A stretch of 64,000 bases of DNA from contig CAJUGD010000001.1 in assembly GCA_910586205.1 (NCBI GenBank), forward strand, positions 241,697-305,696, in the 5' to 3' direction. Shown here one piece after another: positions 45,904 to 55,120 of the stretch (positions within the stretch are counted from its first letter, which is position 1; every line of letters begins with the position of its first letter). The notes below the pieces were generated by a model. That model worked only from the letters and a program-made list of their open reading frames with translations, ran no database searches and was not told where the DNA came from. The position numbers were made by a program, and so were the translations under genes. This stretch comes from an uncultured Lachnospiraceae bacterium. Its GTDB lineage: Bacteria > Bacillota > Clostridia > Lachnospirales > Lachnospiraceae.

Positions 45904-46967
45904 TCAGAGGAAGGGCGCCGCTGCGCATCAGCTTTGGCGGCGGGGGAACGGATGTGGCTCCCTTTTGTGTGGAGCAGGGCGGAGCGATCATTGGAAGCAC
46001 CATTAATAAATATGCCTATTGTTCGATTGTACCCAGAAAGGACGATCAGATTATTGTTCATTCCCTGGATTTTGATATGACAGTCAAATACAACGCAAGG
46101 GAAAATTATGTGTATGACGGTCGTCTGGATTTGGTGACAGCGGCACTAAAAGCCATGAAGATTGATCAGGGCTGTGAGGTGTATCTGCAGTGTGACGCGC
46201 CTCCCGGCTCAGGACTCGGCACTTCCTCCACGGTGATGGTGGCTCTTTTGATTGCCATGGCCCGGTGGAAAGGGGTGGAGTTAGACGGCTATGGCCTGGC
46301 AGATCTTGCCTACCAGGTAGAGAGGGAGGATCTGAAGATTGACGGCGGGTATCAGGATCAGTATGCTTCCACCTTCGGCGGTTTTAATTTTATTGAGTTT
46401 CATGGGCGCAATGATGTGGTGGTAAATCCTTTGAGAATCAAAAAGGACATTATCCATGAACTGCAGTACAACTTGCTTTTGTGCTATACAGGTAATATTC
46501 ATGTGTCTGCCAATATTATCCGGGATCAGGTGAAGAACTATGAGAAAAAGGATGCTTTTGACGCCATGTGTGAGGTGAAGGCCCTGGCCTATGCCATGAA
46601 GGATGAGCTGTTGAAAGGAAATCTTCACAGCTTCGGGCGGCTCTTGGATTATGGATGGCAGAGCAAGAAGCGTATGAGCAGCAAGATCACGAATCCTCAG
46701 ATCGATGAGCTGTATGAGGAGGCTTTAAAGGCAGGAGCTTTCGGAGGCAAGCTTTTAGGCGCAGGCGGCGGCGGGTATCTTCTGGTCTATTGTCCTTATA
46801 ATGTGAGACATAAGGTGGCGGAGCGGTTAGAGAAGGTAGGCGGACAGCTTGCGGACTGGAATTTTGAGCTTCGCGGCGCTCAGGCATGGATTGCGGACGA
46901 GAACCGCTGGGATTATAATATGGTAAAGGTGAAGATGGCCGGCGGGGAGTATCAGTTTCCCATATAA
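45897..46967 (+). CDS. hddA: D-glycero-D-manno-heptose 7-phosphate kinase (GHMP family)
   Basis: A 356-residue GHMP kinase that phosphorylates heptose 7-phosphate at C1. Motif 1 RAPLRISFGGGGTDVAPF, the ATP loop PPGSGLGTSSTVMVA and motif 3 KLLGAGGGGYLLVYCP are all intact; the REDLKIDGGYQDQYASTFGG stretch is typical of HddA. It overlaps hddC and is 23 bases before gmhB, so it is in one operon with both. Confidence 0.88.
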   Translation: MVIRGRAPLRISFGGGGTDVAPFCVEQGGAIIGSTINKYAYCSIVPRKDDQIIVHSLDFDMTVKYNARENYVYDGRLDLVTAALKAMKIDQGCEVYLQCDAPPGSGLGTSSTVMVALLIAMARWKGVELDGYGLADLAYQVEREDLKIDGGYQDQYASTFGGFNFIEFHGRNDVVVNPLRIKKDIIHELQYNLLLCYTGNIHVSANIIRDQVKNYEKKDAFDAMCEVKALAYAMKDELLKGNLHSFGRLLDYGWQSKKRMSSKITNPQIDELYEEALKAGAFGGKLLGAGGGGYLLVYCPYNVRHKVAERLEKVGGQLADWNFELRGAQAWIADENRWDYNMVKVKMAGGEYQFPI

Positions 46968-46990
46968 CAGAGCAGAGGGAGCAGATAAAA

Positions 46991-47617
46991 ATGGAACGGG
47001 TAATCTTTTTGGACCGGGACGGGACACTGAACGAGGAAGTGCATTATCTGCACAAAAAGGAAGATCTGCGTTTGATTGAAGGGGCAGCAGACGCCCTTTG
47101 CAGGTTCCGGAAAAGCGGTTACAGGCTTGTGGTGGTGACGAACCAGGCAGGAGTGGCCAGAGGATATTATCAGGAAGAAGATGTAAAGCTTCTCCATGAA
47201 TACATGAATGAAATTTTGCGGCCATTAGGAGCGGAGATTGATTGCTTTTTTTACTGTCCTCATCATCCGGAGCATGGCATTGGAGAATACAAAAAAAATT
47301 GCTCCTGCCGAAAGCCGGATATCGGGATGTTTGAGCAGGCAGAGCAGTACTTTCAGGTGGACAAGGCTCATTCCTGGATGATTGGGGATAAGCTGATTGA
47401 TGTGGAGGCAGGAAAAAGATTTGGTGTCCGTACCGTGCTGGTGGGAACCGGATATGGGGCAAAGGTACACCAGGAATTGACAGGCCAGGAAAGGAGGAAG
47501 CTTCCTTATGATGTTTACGCCAAGACACTTGCTGACGCCGCCAGTGCGATACTTGAAGGTAAAGATGAAGGCAGAGGAACAATGGGAGGCAGAGGAATAT
47601 ATGGCTGTTTTGAATGA
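46991..47617 (+). CDS. gmhB: D-glycero-D-manno-heptose 1,7-bisphosphate 7-phosphatase
   Basis: A 208-residue HAD phosphatase. Motif I FLDRDGTLNEE, motif II VVTNQAGVARG, the zinc loop CPHHPEHGIG then CSCRKPD, and motif IV MIGDKLIDVEAG are in place. It removes the C7 phosphate before nucleotidyl transfer. The C-terminus (about 20 residues past the usual end) overlaps the gmhA start. It is part of the heptose operon. Confidence 0.9.
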   Translation: MERVIFLDRDGTLNEEVHYLHKKEDLRLIEGAADALCRFRKSGYRLVVVTNQAGVARGYYQEEDVKLLHEYMNEILRPLGAEIDCFFYCPHHPEHGIGEYKKNCSCRKPDIGMFEQAEQYFQVDKAHSWMIGDKLIDVEAGKRFGVRTVLVGTGYGAKVHQELTGQERRKLPYDVYAKTLADAASAILEGKDEGRGTMGGRGIYGCFE

Positions 47618-48266
47618 GAGGCAGGAAAAAATTTTTAAAGAGCTGATGGATCGGTATCCGGCGCTTAAAGCAGTCGGCGGGGATATTCTGGAGGTTTATG
47701 GTATTTTAGAGAAGTGTTATGAGCGCGGAGGCAGGCTTTTGATTGCCGGCAACGGGGGAAGCTGTGCAGATGCAGAGCATATTGTAGGGGAATTGATGAA
47801 GGGCTTTGTGAAGCATAGAAATCTGGAGGCAGAACTCCAGGATAAGCTTCGGGCGGAGGATGAAGAAAACGGCGCAAGGCTGGCAGAGTGTCTGCAGAGA
47901 GGGTTGCCGGCCATTGCCCTAAACGGACATCCGGGTCTTTCCACGGCTTTTGCCAATGATGTGGACGCAGATATGGTGTATGCCCAGCAGGTCTGCGGAT
48001 ATGGTGAGGAGGGGGATGTATTCTTAGGGATCTCCACTTCCGGAAATGCCAAAAATATAGATTATGCGGTGACAGTTGCAAAGGCTAAGGGAATGAAGGT
48101 CATCGGCCTTACGGGAAAGGACGGGGGAAAGCTGGCAAGACGTGCCCATGCGGCTGTGGTGGCTCCGGAGCAGGAGACCTTTAAGATCCAGGAGATGCAT
48201 TTGCCTATTTACCATGTGCTGTGTCTTCTGCTGGAGGAAAGGTTCTTTGGGGAGGAGAAGTCCTGA
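47601..48266 (+). CDS. gmhA: Phosphoheptose isomerase (sedoheptulose 7-phosphate isomerase)
   Basis: A 221-residue SIS-domain enzyme making D-glycero-D-manno-heptose 7-phosphate, the first step of the pathway. Motifs: LLIAGNGGSCADAEHIVGEL, GISTSGNAKNIDYAV and the C-terminal QEMHLPIYHVLCLLLE. An insert of about 20 charged residues (LEAELQDKLRAEDEENGARL) follows the first motif, as in some clostridial GmhA. I chose ATG 47601, which overlaps gmhB by 17 bases; ATG 47565 is possible. The last base of its stop is the first base of the next ATG. Confidence 0.85.
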   Translation: MAVLNERQEKIFKELMDRYPALKAVGGDILEVYGILEKCYERGGRLLIAGNGGSCADAEHIVGELMKGFVKHRNLEAELQDKLRAEDEENGARLAECLQRGLPAIALNGHPGLSTAFANDVDADMVYAQQVCGYGEEGDVFLGISTSGNAKNIDYAVTVAKAKGMKVIGLTGKDGGKLARRAHAAVVAPEQETFKIQEMHLPIYHVLCLLLEERFFGEEKS

Positions 48267-49048
48267 TGCTGACCCATACCTATGCAATCTGTGCATATAA
48301 GGATTCGCCTTATCTGGAAGCCTGCATCCGTTCTCTGCTGAGACAGACTATTCCGGCATCTGTAATTTTGTGTACCTCTACACCCAGCCCGTACCTTCAA
48401 AGGACAGCAAAGAAGTATGGGCTTCCGTTTTTTGTGAGGGATGGAGAAAGTGATATTCAGGATGACTGGAATTTTGCTTATGAAAAGGCTGCGTCCAGGC
48501 TGGTGACCATTGCCCACCAGGATGATATTTATCATAAGGATTATGGGAAATATGTGCAGCAGTGCTGGGAGCAATATCCGGATACTCTGATTTTTACCAC
48601 AGACTGTGCGGTGAGCAAGGAAGGAAAGGTCAGAAAGAGGGGGCTTGTGCTTCAGATTAAGCGAATTTTGCGCACCCCGCTGCGGTTTCGAAGCCTTGCC
48701 CATTTAAAGGCAGTAAAGCAGGCTGTGTTTCTGTGGGGAAATCCGGTGATCTGTCCGGCCTGTACCTATGATAAAAAGGTATTGGGATCGCCTCTTTTTG
48801 TTTCTTCTTTTAAGTTTGCGCTGGACTGGGACACCTTGTATCGTCTGGCTGCACGAAAGGGAAGATTTGTGTGTGAGGAAAAGCCGCTGCTTTGCTACCG
48901 GGTGCATGACGGGGCTGCAACCAAGGCATGTATTGAGGATGACAGGCGTCCCAAGGAAGAACTTGCCATGTATCGGAAGATATGGCCTAAGCCAATAGCA
49001 GGGCTCTTGATGTACTTTTATAAAAGAGCGTATGCTTCTTATGATTGA
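48266..49048 (+). CDS. Glycosyltransferase family 2 protein
   Basis: A 260-residue GT-A enzyme: THTYAICAYKDSPYLEACIR at the start, TIAHQDDIYHKDY as the likely metal motif (QDD), and DWDTLYRLAARKGRFVCEEK near the end with LLCYRVHDGAATKAC, typical of short GT2 proteins. The acceptor is unknown; by position it may add the heptose made by the genes before it. It is coupled to gmhA (TGATG) with GGAGGAG 8 bases upstream. Confidence 0.82.
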   Translation: MLTHTYAICAYKDSPYLEACIRSLLRQTIPASVILCTSTPSPYLQRTAKKYGLPFFVRDGESDIQDDWNFAYEKAASRLVTIAHQDDIYHKDYGKYVQQCWEQYPDTLIFTTDCAVSKEGKVRKRGLVLQIKRILRTPLRFRSLAHLKAVKQAVFLWGNPVICPACTYDKKVLGSPLFVSSFKFALDWDTLYRLAARKGRFVCEEKPLLCYRVHDGAATKACIEDDRRPKEELAMYRKIWPKPIAGLLMYFYKRAYASYD

Positions 49049-49093
49049 TGACAAGGTGCTGCTGCTTAAGACAGACTGCTGCGGGAAAGAAAA

Positions 49094-49198
49094 GCCGCTC
49101 AGATCAGCCAGCGGATCCGGAATGAAAGGCCGCTCAGATCAGTTAGCGGATCCGGAATGAAAGGCCGCTCAGATCAGTCAGCGAAGCCGGAATGAAAG
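49094..49198 (+). repeat. Three tandem 35-bp repeats
   Basis: Units at 49094-49128, 49129-49163 and 49164-49198 differ at only a few bases. Each holds CCGCT...AGCGG able to form a 5-bp hairpin (weakened in unit 3). They fill the gap just before the next gene and end 15 bases before its start. Confidence 0.9.
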
Positions 49199-49213
49199 GA
49201 CAGGTGATGGGAT

Positions 49214-51526
49214 ATGAGAGAACAGAAGACGAAAGGCATAAAAGCTTCAATAATTCTCATTGCCATTGCGCTTGTGTATTCTGCGGTGAATGTAATCGGG
49301 AAAGGGGTATTGTCCTGGCACATTGTTCAGAAGGAATACCGGCTCATGATGGCAGAGGTGTGCTTTCTGTGGCTGGCGCTGTTTCTGCTTTTTGTCAAAA
49401 ACATGGCCTGGAGCCGGCGTACAGTCGGCATCACGGTTCTTAGTGCGGTTTTTGCCTGGCTTCACATGATATTTCTTCCCATTCTGTTTACGGGCTGCTA
49501 TGTTTTATACTTGGTTTTTCTGGGAAAGTGGCTGAAGGGCTCCCGGCGAAGACCGGCAGGACTTTGCTGGGATTTCTTTTTAGGGTCAGCAGCAACAATT
49601 TTTATTTTTTGTGTTTTGTCCTTGGCAGGAGCCGGCAGTATTGGGATGCTGCGCATTTGGGTATTGGTCAGCGGGGCTGCGCTGTTTGGATGTTGGATTA
49701 AAAGGCATTGGTCAGATATTAAGAAGCTTGCTTTCCTGTTTGCTTCGTCGGACAAAAAGACAGCCATGTCTTTGGTTTCTGCTGCCATGACGGCCGGGAT
49801 CGCGGCTTTGCTGTTTCTTCAGGCGGGCAGGCTGAATCTGACTGTAGATTTTGACAGTCTGTGGTATGGAGTCCGTTCTCATACCATGTTGGACAGCGGC
49901 AGAGGGATCTACGAAAATTTAGGAACTCTGGGAGTGGTTTATACTTATTCAAAGGGCTGGGAGGTACTGACCCTGCCTTTAGCGGGGCTGCCCTCTTATA
50001 GTTTTGTCACGGCCATGAATTTGTGGACAGCAGGATTTACACTGATGGCATTTTATGAGGCGGCGGCAGTATTTCTGGATAGAAAAAAGGCTTTGTGGGC
50101 GCCGTTTCTGGCAGCGTCCGTACCGGGGATCATGAATATGTCCGGGACAGCTAAGGCTGATATGATGACATTGTTCTGTCAGATTTTAATGATCCAGACG
50201 GTTTTTTGGTATGGGAGAGAAGGAAAGCAGCAATGGCTTATTTTAGGCGCAGCGGCCGGCTGTGTGAGCCTGGCCATGAAGCCTACGGCAGTGGTGTTTT
50301 CCACGGCTGTTGCAGGAATGGCGGTTTTTTGGATGATGCTGGAGCGGAGCCTGGACCGGGGGCAGAGGCGCCAAGCCGGTCTGGCTGCGGGCTTGAGAGA
50401 AGCTTTGGGAGAGAAAAGCCTGTGGGGAAAGAAGCAGGGATATGACAGGTCTTTCCTGTTTCTGGCATTGTCTATTGGCGCTCTGGCAGGAATATGGGGA
50501 AGGACCTTATACCTGGTAGGAGTGCCTGTGACCTCTATTTTTTATCAGGTTTTCCAAAAGCTGGGCTTTATGGTAAAGTACCCGTTTTACGCGGCTGGTT
50601 TTCCGGCAGCAGGAAGCAAAGGAACAATGGGAAGCCAGCTTGCATTTGTTGCGGCGCGTGTGTTCCATATTCTTACCAATCCGCAGGGAGATGATATGGC
50701 TCATGTGATCATTGCATGGGGAGGCGTTTTGCCTTTGGCATTACTCATAGTGCTTTTATTTTTGCGGGCAAAGGGAAGAAAAGAGGAAAATACACAAAAG
50801 GCGCTGAGATTTCTTTTTCCTTTGCTGGCTGCTTTGCTGCTGATTGATCTGGTAAGTCTGTATTCTCTTTCTCAGATTGACGGCAATTACTATATGCTGA
50901 CATATGGCGTACTTATTCTGACCGTTTGTATTGGACTGAATGGGCATAGCCGGTCATATTGGCAGGCAGCGGCAGCAGCGCTTCTTCCCGTTTGGTTTTA
51001 TGGAGTGATCCTATGCGGTTTGACTAACTGGGCATGGGCTTTGGGAAACGGAGCGCTTCATCCGGTGAATCGGGGATATTATCCTCATTTACAGGTGGAG
51101 AGAGAAAAGCGGGCAGCCCAGGGAAGCGCTGCCATATGGGATATTTTTGCAGAAGATCCCAAAAACAGAGTGATTGCGTTGGGGGAGCATCCGGGAGTGC
51201 TGTCTTTTCCCTGTTGGGTTCAGTCCTATGTGGATATTTCTGGATATTGGGGGAACCCTGATGTGGTGGCGGATGCACCTGGATTTTTCCGGTATTTACA
51301 GTATGCGGATGTGGATTATCTGTATATGGAAAAGGAGTATGTGGATACCAGCGTGAGAATTTACCAGATCATAAGAAATCTGATTCAGGAAGGACGGCTG
51401 TGTGATGTGCGGGATGAGAACGGAAATCTGGTTTTAAGTGTCTGCAGACATGGCACAGGACATACAAAGGGGGAAGCAGCGCAGAATTTGTGCGTGTTTG
51501 ATGAAAAATATATTCAGCATCCTTAA
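49214..51526 (+). CDS. Polytopic membrane protein, GT-C glycosyltransferase-like
   Basis: A 770-residue protein with many predicted membrane helices (at least 14) and a soluble C-terminal domain from about 620 (AIWDIFAEDPKNRVIALGEH, then the DVDYLYMEKEYVDTSVRIYQ region). An extracytoplasmic loop with VDFDSLWYGVRSHTML has the acidic pair expected for the catalytic base of GT-C enzymes (ArnT/PMT type), which use polyprenyl-phosphate sugars. The family is inferred from layout, not from a strong match. AGGTGATGGGAT precedes the ATG. It is one of three such proteins in the locus. Confidence 0.6.
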   Translation: MREQKTKGIKASIILIAIALVYSAVNVIGKGVLSWHIVQKEYRLMMAEVCFLWLALFLLFVKNMAWSRRTVGITVLSAVFAWLHMIFLPILFTGCYVLYLVFLGKWLKGSRRRPAGLCWDFFLGSAATIFIFCVLSLAGAGSIGMLRIWVLVSGAALFGCWIKRHWSDIKKLAFLFASSDKKTAMSLVSAAMTAGIAALLFLQAGRLNLTVDFDSLWYGVRSHTMLDSGRGIYENLGTLGVVYTYSKGWEVLTLPLAGLPSYSFVTAMNLWTAGFTLMAFYEAAAVFLDRKKALWAPFLAASVPGIMNMSGTAKADMMTLFCQILMIQTVFWYGREGKQQWLILGAAAGCVSLAMKPTAVVFSTAVAGMAVFWMMLERSLDRGQRRQAGLAAGLREALGEKSLWGKKQGYDRSFLFLALSIGALAGIWGRTLYLVGVPVTSIFYQVFQKLGFMVKYPFYAAGFPAAGSKGTMGSQLAFVAARVFHILTNPQGDDMAHVIIAWGGVLPLALLIVLLFLRAKGRKEENTQKALRFLFPLLAALLLIDLVSLYSLSQIDGNYYMLTYGVLILTVCIGLNGHSRSYWQAAAAALLPVWFYGVILCGLTNWAWALGNGALHPVNRGYYPHLQVEREKRAAQGSAAIWDIFAEDPKNRVIALGEHPGVLSFPCWVQSYVDISGYWGNPDVVADAPGFFRYLQYADVDYLYMEKEYVDTSVRIYQIIRNLIQEGRLCDVRDENGNLVLSVCRHGTGHTKGEAAQNLCVFDEKYIQHP

Positions 51527-51569
51527 ATAGAATTGTTTAAAGAATAATTTCGGCAGGAGCGCTGAACTT

Positions 51570-51771
51570 TTACAGTAATCCCTCATGCCGTGTTCTCGCG
51601 GCGCCACCATAAATGAAAGAGGGGTTACTGTAAGCCTCCGGCGGATGCACACAAAATGCCAAAAACGTGCATTTTGGCGCTGTACGGTCAGCGCAGCAAG
51701 TGCGCAGACCTACAGCAAGGATTCGAGACTTTCACAGTAACCCCTCATGCCGCGTTCTCGCGGCGCCACCA
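51570..51771. repeat. Palindromic repeat with a second direct copy
   Basis: A 38-base word occurs at 51572-51609 and 51734-51771 (two differences), containing GTTCTCGCGGCGCCACC. The first copy also pairs with 51619-51633 to form a 15-bp-armed palindrome (51570-51584). Between the copies is another inverted repeat (CAAAATGC...GCATTTTG). No gene lies in this gap (51527-51793). It looks like a dispersed REP- or MITE-type repeat. Confidence 0.75.
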
Positions 51772-51793
51772 GTAACAACAAGGAGTGAAAAAG

Positions 51794-53623
51794 ATGGAGA
51801 AACAGACGAAAACCATGTTAAGATGGAAAACAGATCTGATTGTGCTGTTTGTGCTGATAAGCCTTGCCTTTTGGATAAATCAGGGTATGGAAATAAAAGG
51901 GCTTTATATGGATGATCTGTATTTGTGGTCCTGCTATGGAGAGCAGTCCTTTTTCCAATTTGTATTTCCCATAGGCAGTACCCGGTTTCGTTTTTTATAT
52001 TATCTTTTTGCCTGGTTGGAACTGGCTTTGATAGGAAATCATGTCTGGCTGATTGTTCCCATCAATATCCTGTTAAATGTGGGTATTGCTTTTACCTTAT
52101 ATCAGATGGCCCACCGGTTCAGCCATTCAGCCACTGTCGGGGCTTTAGCTGGAATTGCGTTTCTTTTTTCCCGTATGTCTTACTATCAGATCGGGCAGCT
52201 TTACGGATTAATGGAGACAATGGCCACATGGATGGCCCTGGGAATTTTGTATCAGCTCTGCGAATATCTCAACGGAGAGGGAAGAACAAAGGATTCATGT
52301 TTTGTGAGAGCATGTCTTTTGTATGTGGGCATCTGTTTTGTTCATGAGCGTTATATGGTGCTGATTCCGCTGTTTTTTCTGGTGCTTTTGTTCCATCGGT
52401 CACGGGAAATGAAGCTGTGGCTGTGGCCGTCTGTCAGCTTTGCATTGGTTCAGGCAGTGCGTCTGGTGAGTATTGGCAGGCTGATGCCGGCAGGAACCGG
52501 GGGAACCGATGTGGCAGATACCTGGTCCGTGGGATCCGTGATTCGTTTTGCCGTCAGCCAGATTGCCTATCTGTTTGGGGTCAATGCAGGGCCGGAGCAT
52601 TTAAACGGCCAGAATTTCAGGCAGTCGCCGATATGGATCCTGGTGATTATAGGAATCGCAGATCTTCTGCTGGCAGCGTTCATAGCGGCTTTTATCATAA
52701 GCCTTGTGCGGCATCAGGTAACACGGCCTCGGATCTTTCAGACCTGTTTTTTATTTGTCGGTTTTATCGGAGGATGTATTGCCTGCTCAAGTGTGACCAT
52801 ACGTGTTGAGATGCGGTGGGTCTATGTATCCTATGGGGCGGCTTTGCTTTTCCTGTCCTGGATGTATGGGGTTATGACAGAGCTTTTGATGAAAAAGGGG
52901 ATGCTGCTTCATGCGGTGCCGTATCTGGCTTTGATTGCTGCCTATGTGGTTTTGATGGCGCCAGCAGAGCTTTATTACCGGCAGATGTATCCCAACCTTT
53001 ATTATTGGCCAAACCAGCAGAGGTATAATTCTCTGGCAGAGGAGACCTATGGAACTTACGGAGATAAGATTTTCGGAAAGACCATTTATATAGTGGGAAA
53101 TCAGTATGAAATGAGTGATTTTACTGCAAATACATTTTTTAAAGTGTATGATAAGGAGCGAAAGGCGGAAAATACGCAGGTAGTTCATATTGAGGATATT
53201 TGGGAGGCTGGAATTGTTACCGAGGATATGCTGATTCTTCAGGAGGAGCCGGAATTTGACCGGTTTCAGGATATTACAGAGACAGTCCGGAATATCCGGT
53301 GCAAGGGTGTTTATGGATATTATCGGGACGGGTGGATAGATGAGCGGGCAGAGATTCGGGTAATGGCCGGAGAGACGGGCAAGATTGAGCTGAGTTTTCT
53401 GTATCCCAGGGAATTAAAGCCGGATCAATGGCTGACAATCTACGTTAATGGGGATCCGGTTCAATATCTGGAGTTTGATGAGAATCAGAAGGTTGTGGAG
53501 GTGCAGGCTCTGCCGTTTGAGAGGGTCAGGCTGGAGATTGAGACGAATTTTTATGTAGAGGATGCCCAAGAGCAGCGGGGAGAGAACAGGCTGGCAGTAT
53601 TGCTGGGCTTAAAGGCGGATTGA
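51794..53623 (+). CDS. Polytopic membrane protein, GT-C glycosyltransferase-like
   Basis: A 609-residue protein with about 11 membrane helices in the first 410 residues and a soluble C-terminal domain (about 415-609) with a beta-rich end (TGKIELSFLYPRELKPDQWL). The first outer loop has KGLYMDDLYLW; the DD pair matches the acidic motif of GT-C enzymes. The start is ATG 51794 with AAGGAG 8 bases upstream, rather than GTG 51785, which lies in that site. The substrate is unknown. It follows a palindromic repeat region and may be the start of a new transcript. Confidence 0.58.
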   Translation: MEKQTKTMLRWKTDLIVLFVLISLAFWINQGMEIKGLYMDDLYLWSCYGEQSFFQFVFPIGSTRFRFLYYLFAWLELALIGNHVWLIVPINILLNVGIAFTLYQMAHRFSHSATVGALAGIAFLFSRMSYYQIGQLYGLMETMATWMALGILYQLCEYLNGEGRTKDSCFVRACLLYVGICFVHERYMVLIPLFFLVLLFHRSREMKLWLWPSVSFALVQAVRLVSIGRLMPAGTGGTDVADTWSVGSVIRFAVSQIAYLFGVNAGPEHLNGQNFRQSPIWILVIIGIADLLLAAFIAAFIISLVRHQVTRPRIFQTCFLFVGFIGGCIACSSVTIRVEMRWVYVSYGAALLFLSWMYGVMTELLMKKGMLLHAVPYLALIAAYVVLMAPAELYYRQMYPNLYYWPNQQRYNSLAEETYGTYGDKIFGKTIYIVGNQYEMSDFTANTFFKVYDKERKAENTQVVHIEDIWEAGIVTEDMLILQEEPEFDRFQDITETVRNIRCKGVYGYYRDGWIDERAEIRVMAGETGKIELSFLYPRELKPDQWLTIYVNGDPVQYLEFDENQKVVEVQALPFERVRLEIETNFYVEDAQEQRGENRLAVLLGLKAD

Positions 53624-53650
53624 CGAAACAGTTGAAGAAAGAGGAAATCT

Positions 53651-55099
53651 GTGTTATTATCACGGAAAATGAAGATGATGGATAAGATTGATGGTCAGGC
53701 CAGACAAAGGCTGGTGTATTATGGCGTACCTCTTTTGGGAGTGCTTTTGTGTCTTTGGTATGTAAAAGAGGCCACATGTGATATTGTATATACAGACTAT
53801 ATTCGTCTGGTAAATACGTATTTGCCGGATGTGTGGAATCCGGAGAAATTTTTTGTGCCGGATGTGCTGACACGGATTCCGGTAAATTATTTAAGCAGGA
53901 TTATCAATGTGACCTTTTTTGGATACAGTACAACCTTTGATATGGTTTTGGGAATTTTGGGGTTGGGGCTTTCCGGGCTGATTCTTGGAATGTACTGTCG
54001 GGACCAAAATGTAGGGACAGGCTGGTTTGTGTTTTTAATGTTTCTTTTGTTTGGACTGAATAAATGGGAAATGATGACCAATGGAACCGGCTGGGCACAT
54101 TTTCTGGCTTTTGCCGGGTTCTATGGATATTATAGGATTTTTGACCGGGTGCTTTACGGAAAAGGAAAGAAATGTGACTCATGGCTGCTTTTGACAATGC
54201 CTGCGGTGATTACATTGGGAGTGGCAGGACCTTATTGTGCGGTGTACTCTGTGGTGGTGTTTTTGTCCTGCGGAGCGGCATGGCTCAAGAACCGGCAGGA
54301 AAAAGGCAGGAATGGGAAGCTGTGGGGACTGGTTTTTGTCTGTACCCTGATTCCTCTGCTGCTTTACATGTGGAGCAATTCTTATGCAGTGGAGGACCAT
54401 GCGGGGGCAGTGGATGTAGGACTGGCAGAGCTTCTGCTTACAGCTCCGAGATTTTTTGTCCGGTTTGTGCTGAAGTCTCTGGCATCCATGCTTGTGGGGG
54501 GAGAGACCATTACAGGGTGGATTGAAAGCGGGAAGATTCATGACAGCATGGTATATGGCATGGGACTGACAGCAGCGGCTGGTTATCTGGCGGCTTTTTG
54601 GCTGAATTTTCGGTTTCATCTGTATAAAAGGACCTTGCTTCCCTTGATGCTTCTTTTTTCAGGAGTAGGAAACCATGGGATTGTGTTGATTTCCCGGTTT
54701 ATTTTTGTTAATGAGAATTACGGGATGAGTTCCCGCTATGCACTTCAGTATCAGGCCGGAATCTTGGGAATTATCCTGACTTTTGCCATGACCTGGAGGG
54801 CATGGAAGAAAAACGGATGGGAAAAGAGATTTTTTAAGACAGCGGCCGCTGTGTTTTGCCTCATACTGTTTGCAGGGCATGGATATACAGATTATGTGGA
54901 GGCGAAAAAAGCTCCGGACAGGGAAGCGTATGGGAGGCGGATTGAAGCGATTGCAGTTCAGTTTGAAGCAGTGGAGGATGATGTACTGCGGGAGAATTTT
55001 GACTACAGGCGGAGCCGGCCGGACAGCGGAGCCAAGGTGCGCAGCGCTTTGACGATTTTAAAGGATAACGGATGGAATGTGTTTGGCAGACAGCAGTGA
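53651..55099 (+). CDS. Polytopic membrane protein, GT-C-like
   Basis: A 482-residue protein with about 10 membrane helices. After helix 1 an outer loop reads CDIVYTDYIRLVNTYLPDVW, with an Asp near the membrane as in GT-C enzymes; the short soluble tail ends LTILKDNGWNVFGRQQ. It begins GTG with AGAGGAAA 5-6 bases upstream, 27 bases after the previous gene. Function unknown, probably a surface glycosyltransferase by context. Confidence 0.55.
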   Translation: MLLSRKMKMMDKIDGQARQRLVYYGVPLLGVLLCLWYVKEATCDIVYTDYIRLVNTYLPDVWNPEKFFVPDVLTRIPVNYLSRIINVTFFGYSTTFDMVLGILGLGLSGLILGMYCRDQNVGTGWFVFLMFLLFGLNKWEMMTNGTGWAHFLAFAGFYGYYRIFDRVLYGKGKKCDSWLLLTMPAVITLGVAGPYCAVYSVVVFLSCGAAWLKNRQEKGRNGKLWGLVFVCTLIPLLLYMWSNSYAVEDHAGAVDVGLAELLLTAPRFFVRFVLKSLASMLVGGETITGWIESGKIHDSMVYGMGLTAAAGYLAAFWLNFRFHLYKRTLLPLMLLFSGVGNHGIVLISRFIFVNENYGMSSRYALQYQAGILGIILTFAMTWRAWKKNGWEKRFFKTAAAVFCLILFAGHGYTDYVEAKKAPDREAYGRRIEAIAVQFEAVEDDVLRENFDYRRSRPDSGAKVRSALTILKDNGWNVFGRQQ

Positions 55100-55120
55100 G
55101 AACATAAAGGAGAACAAGTG

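Noticed and set aside
49094..49198. CRISPR array
   Set aside because: The three 35-bp units are directly abutting with no spacers, and no cas genes are nearby.
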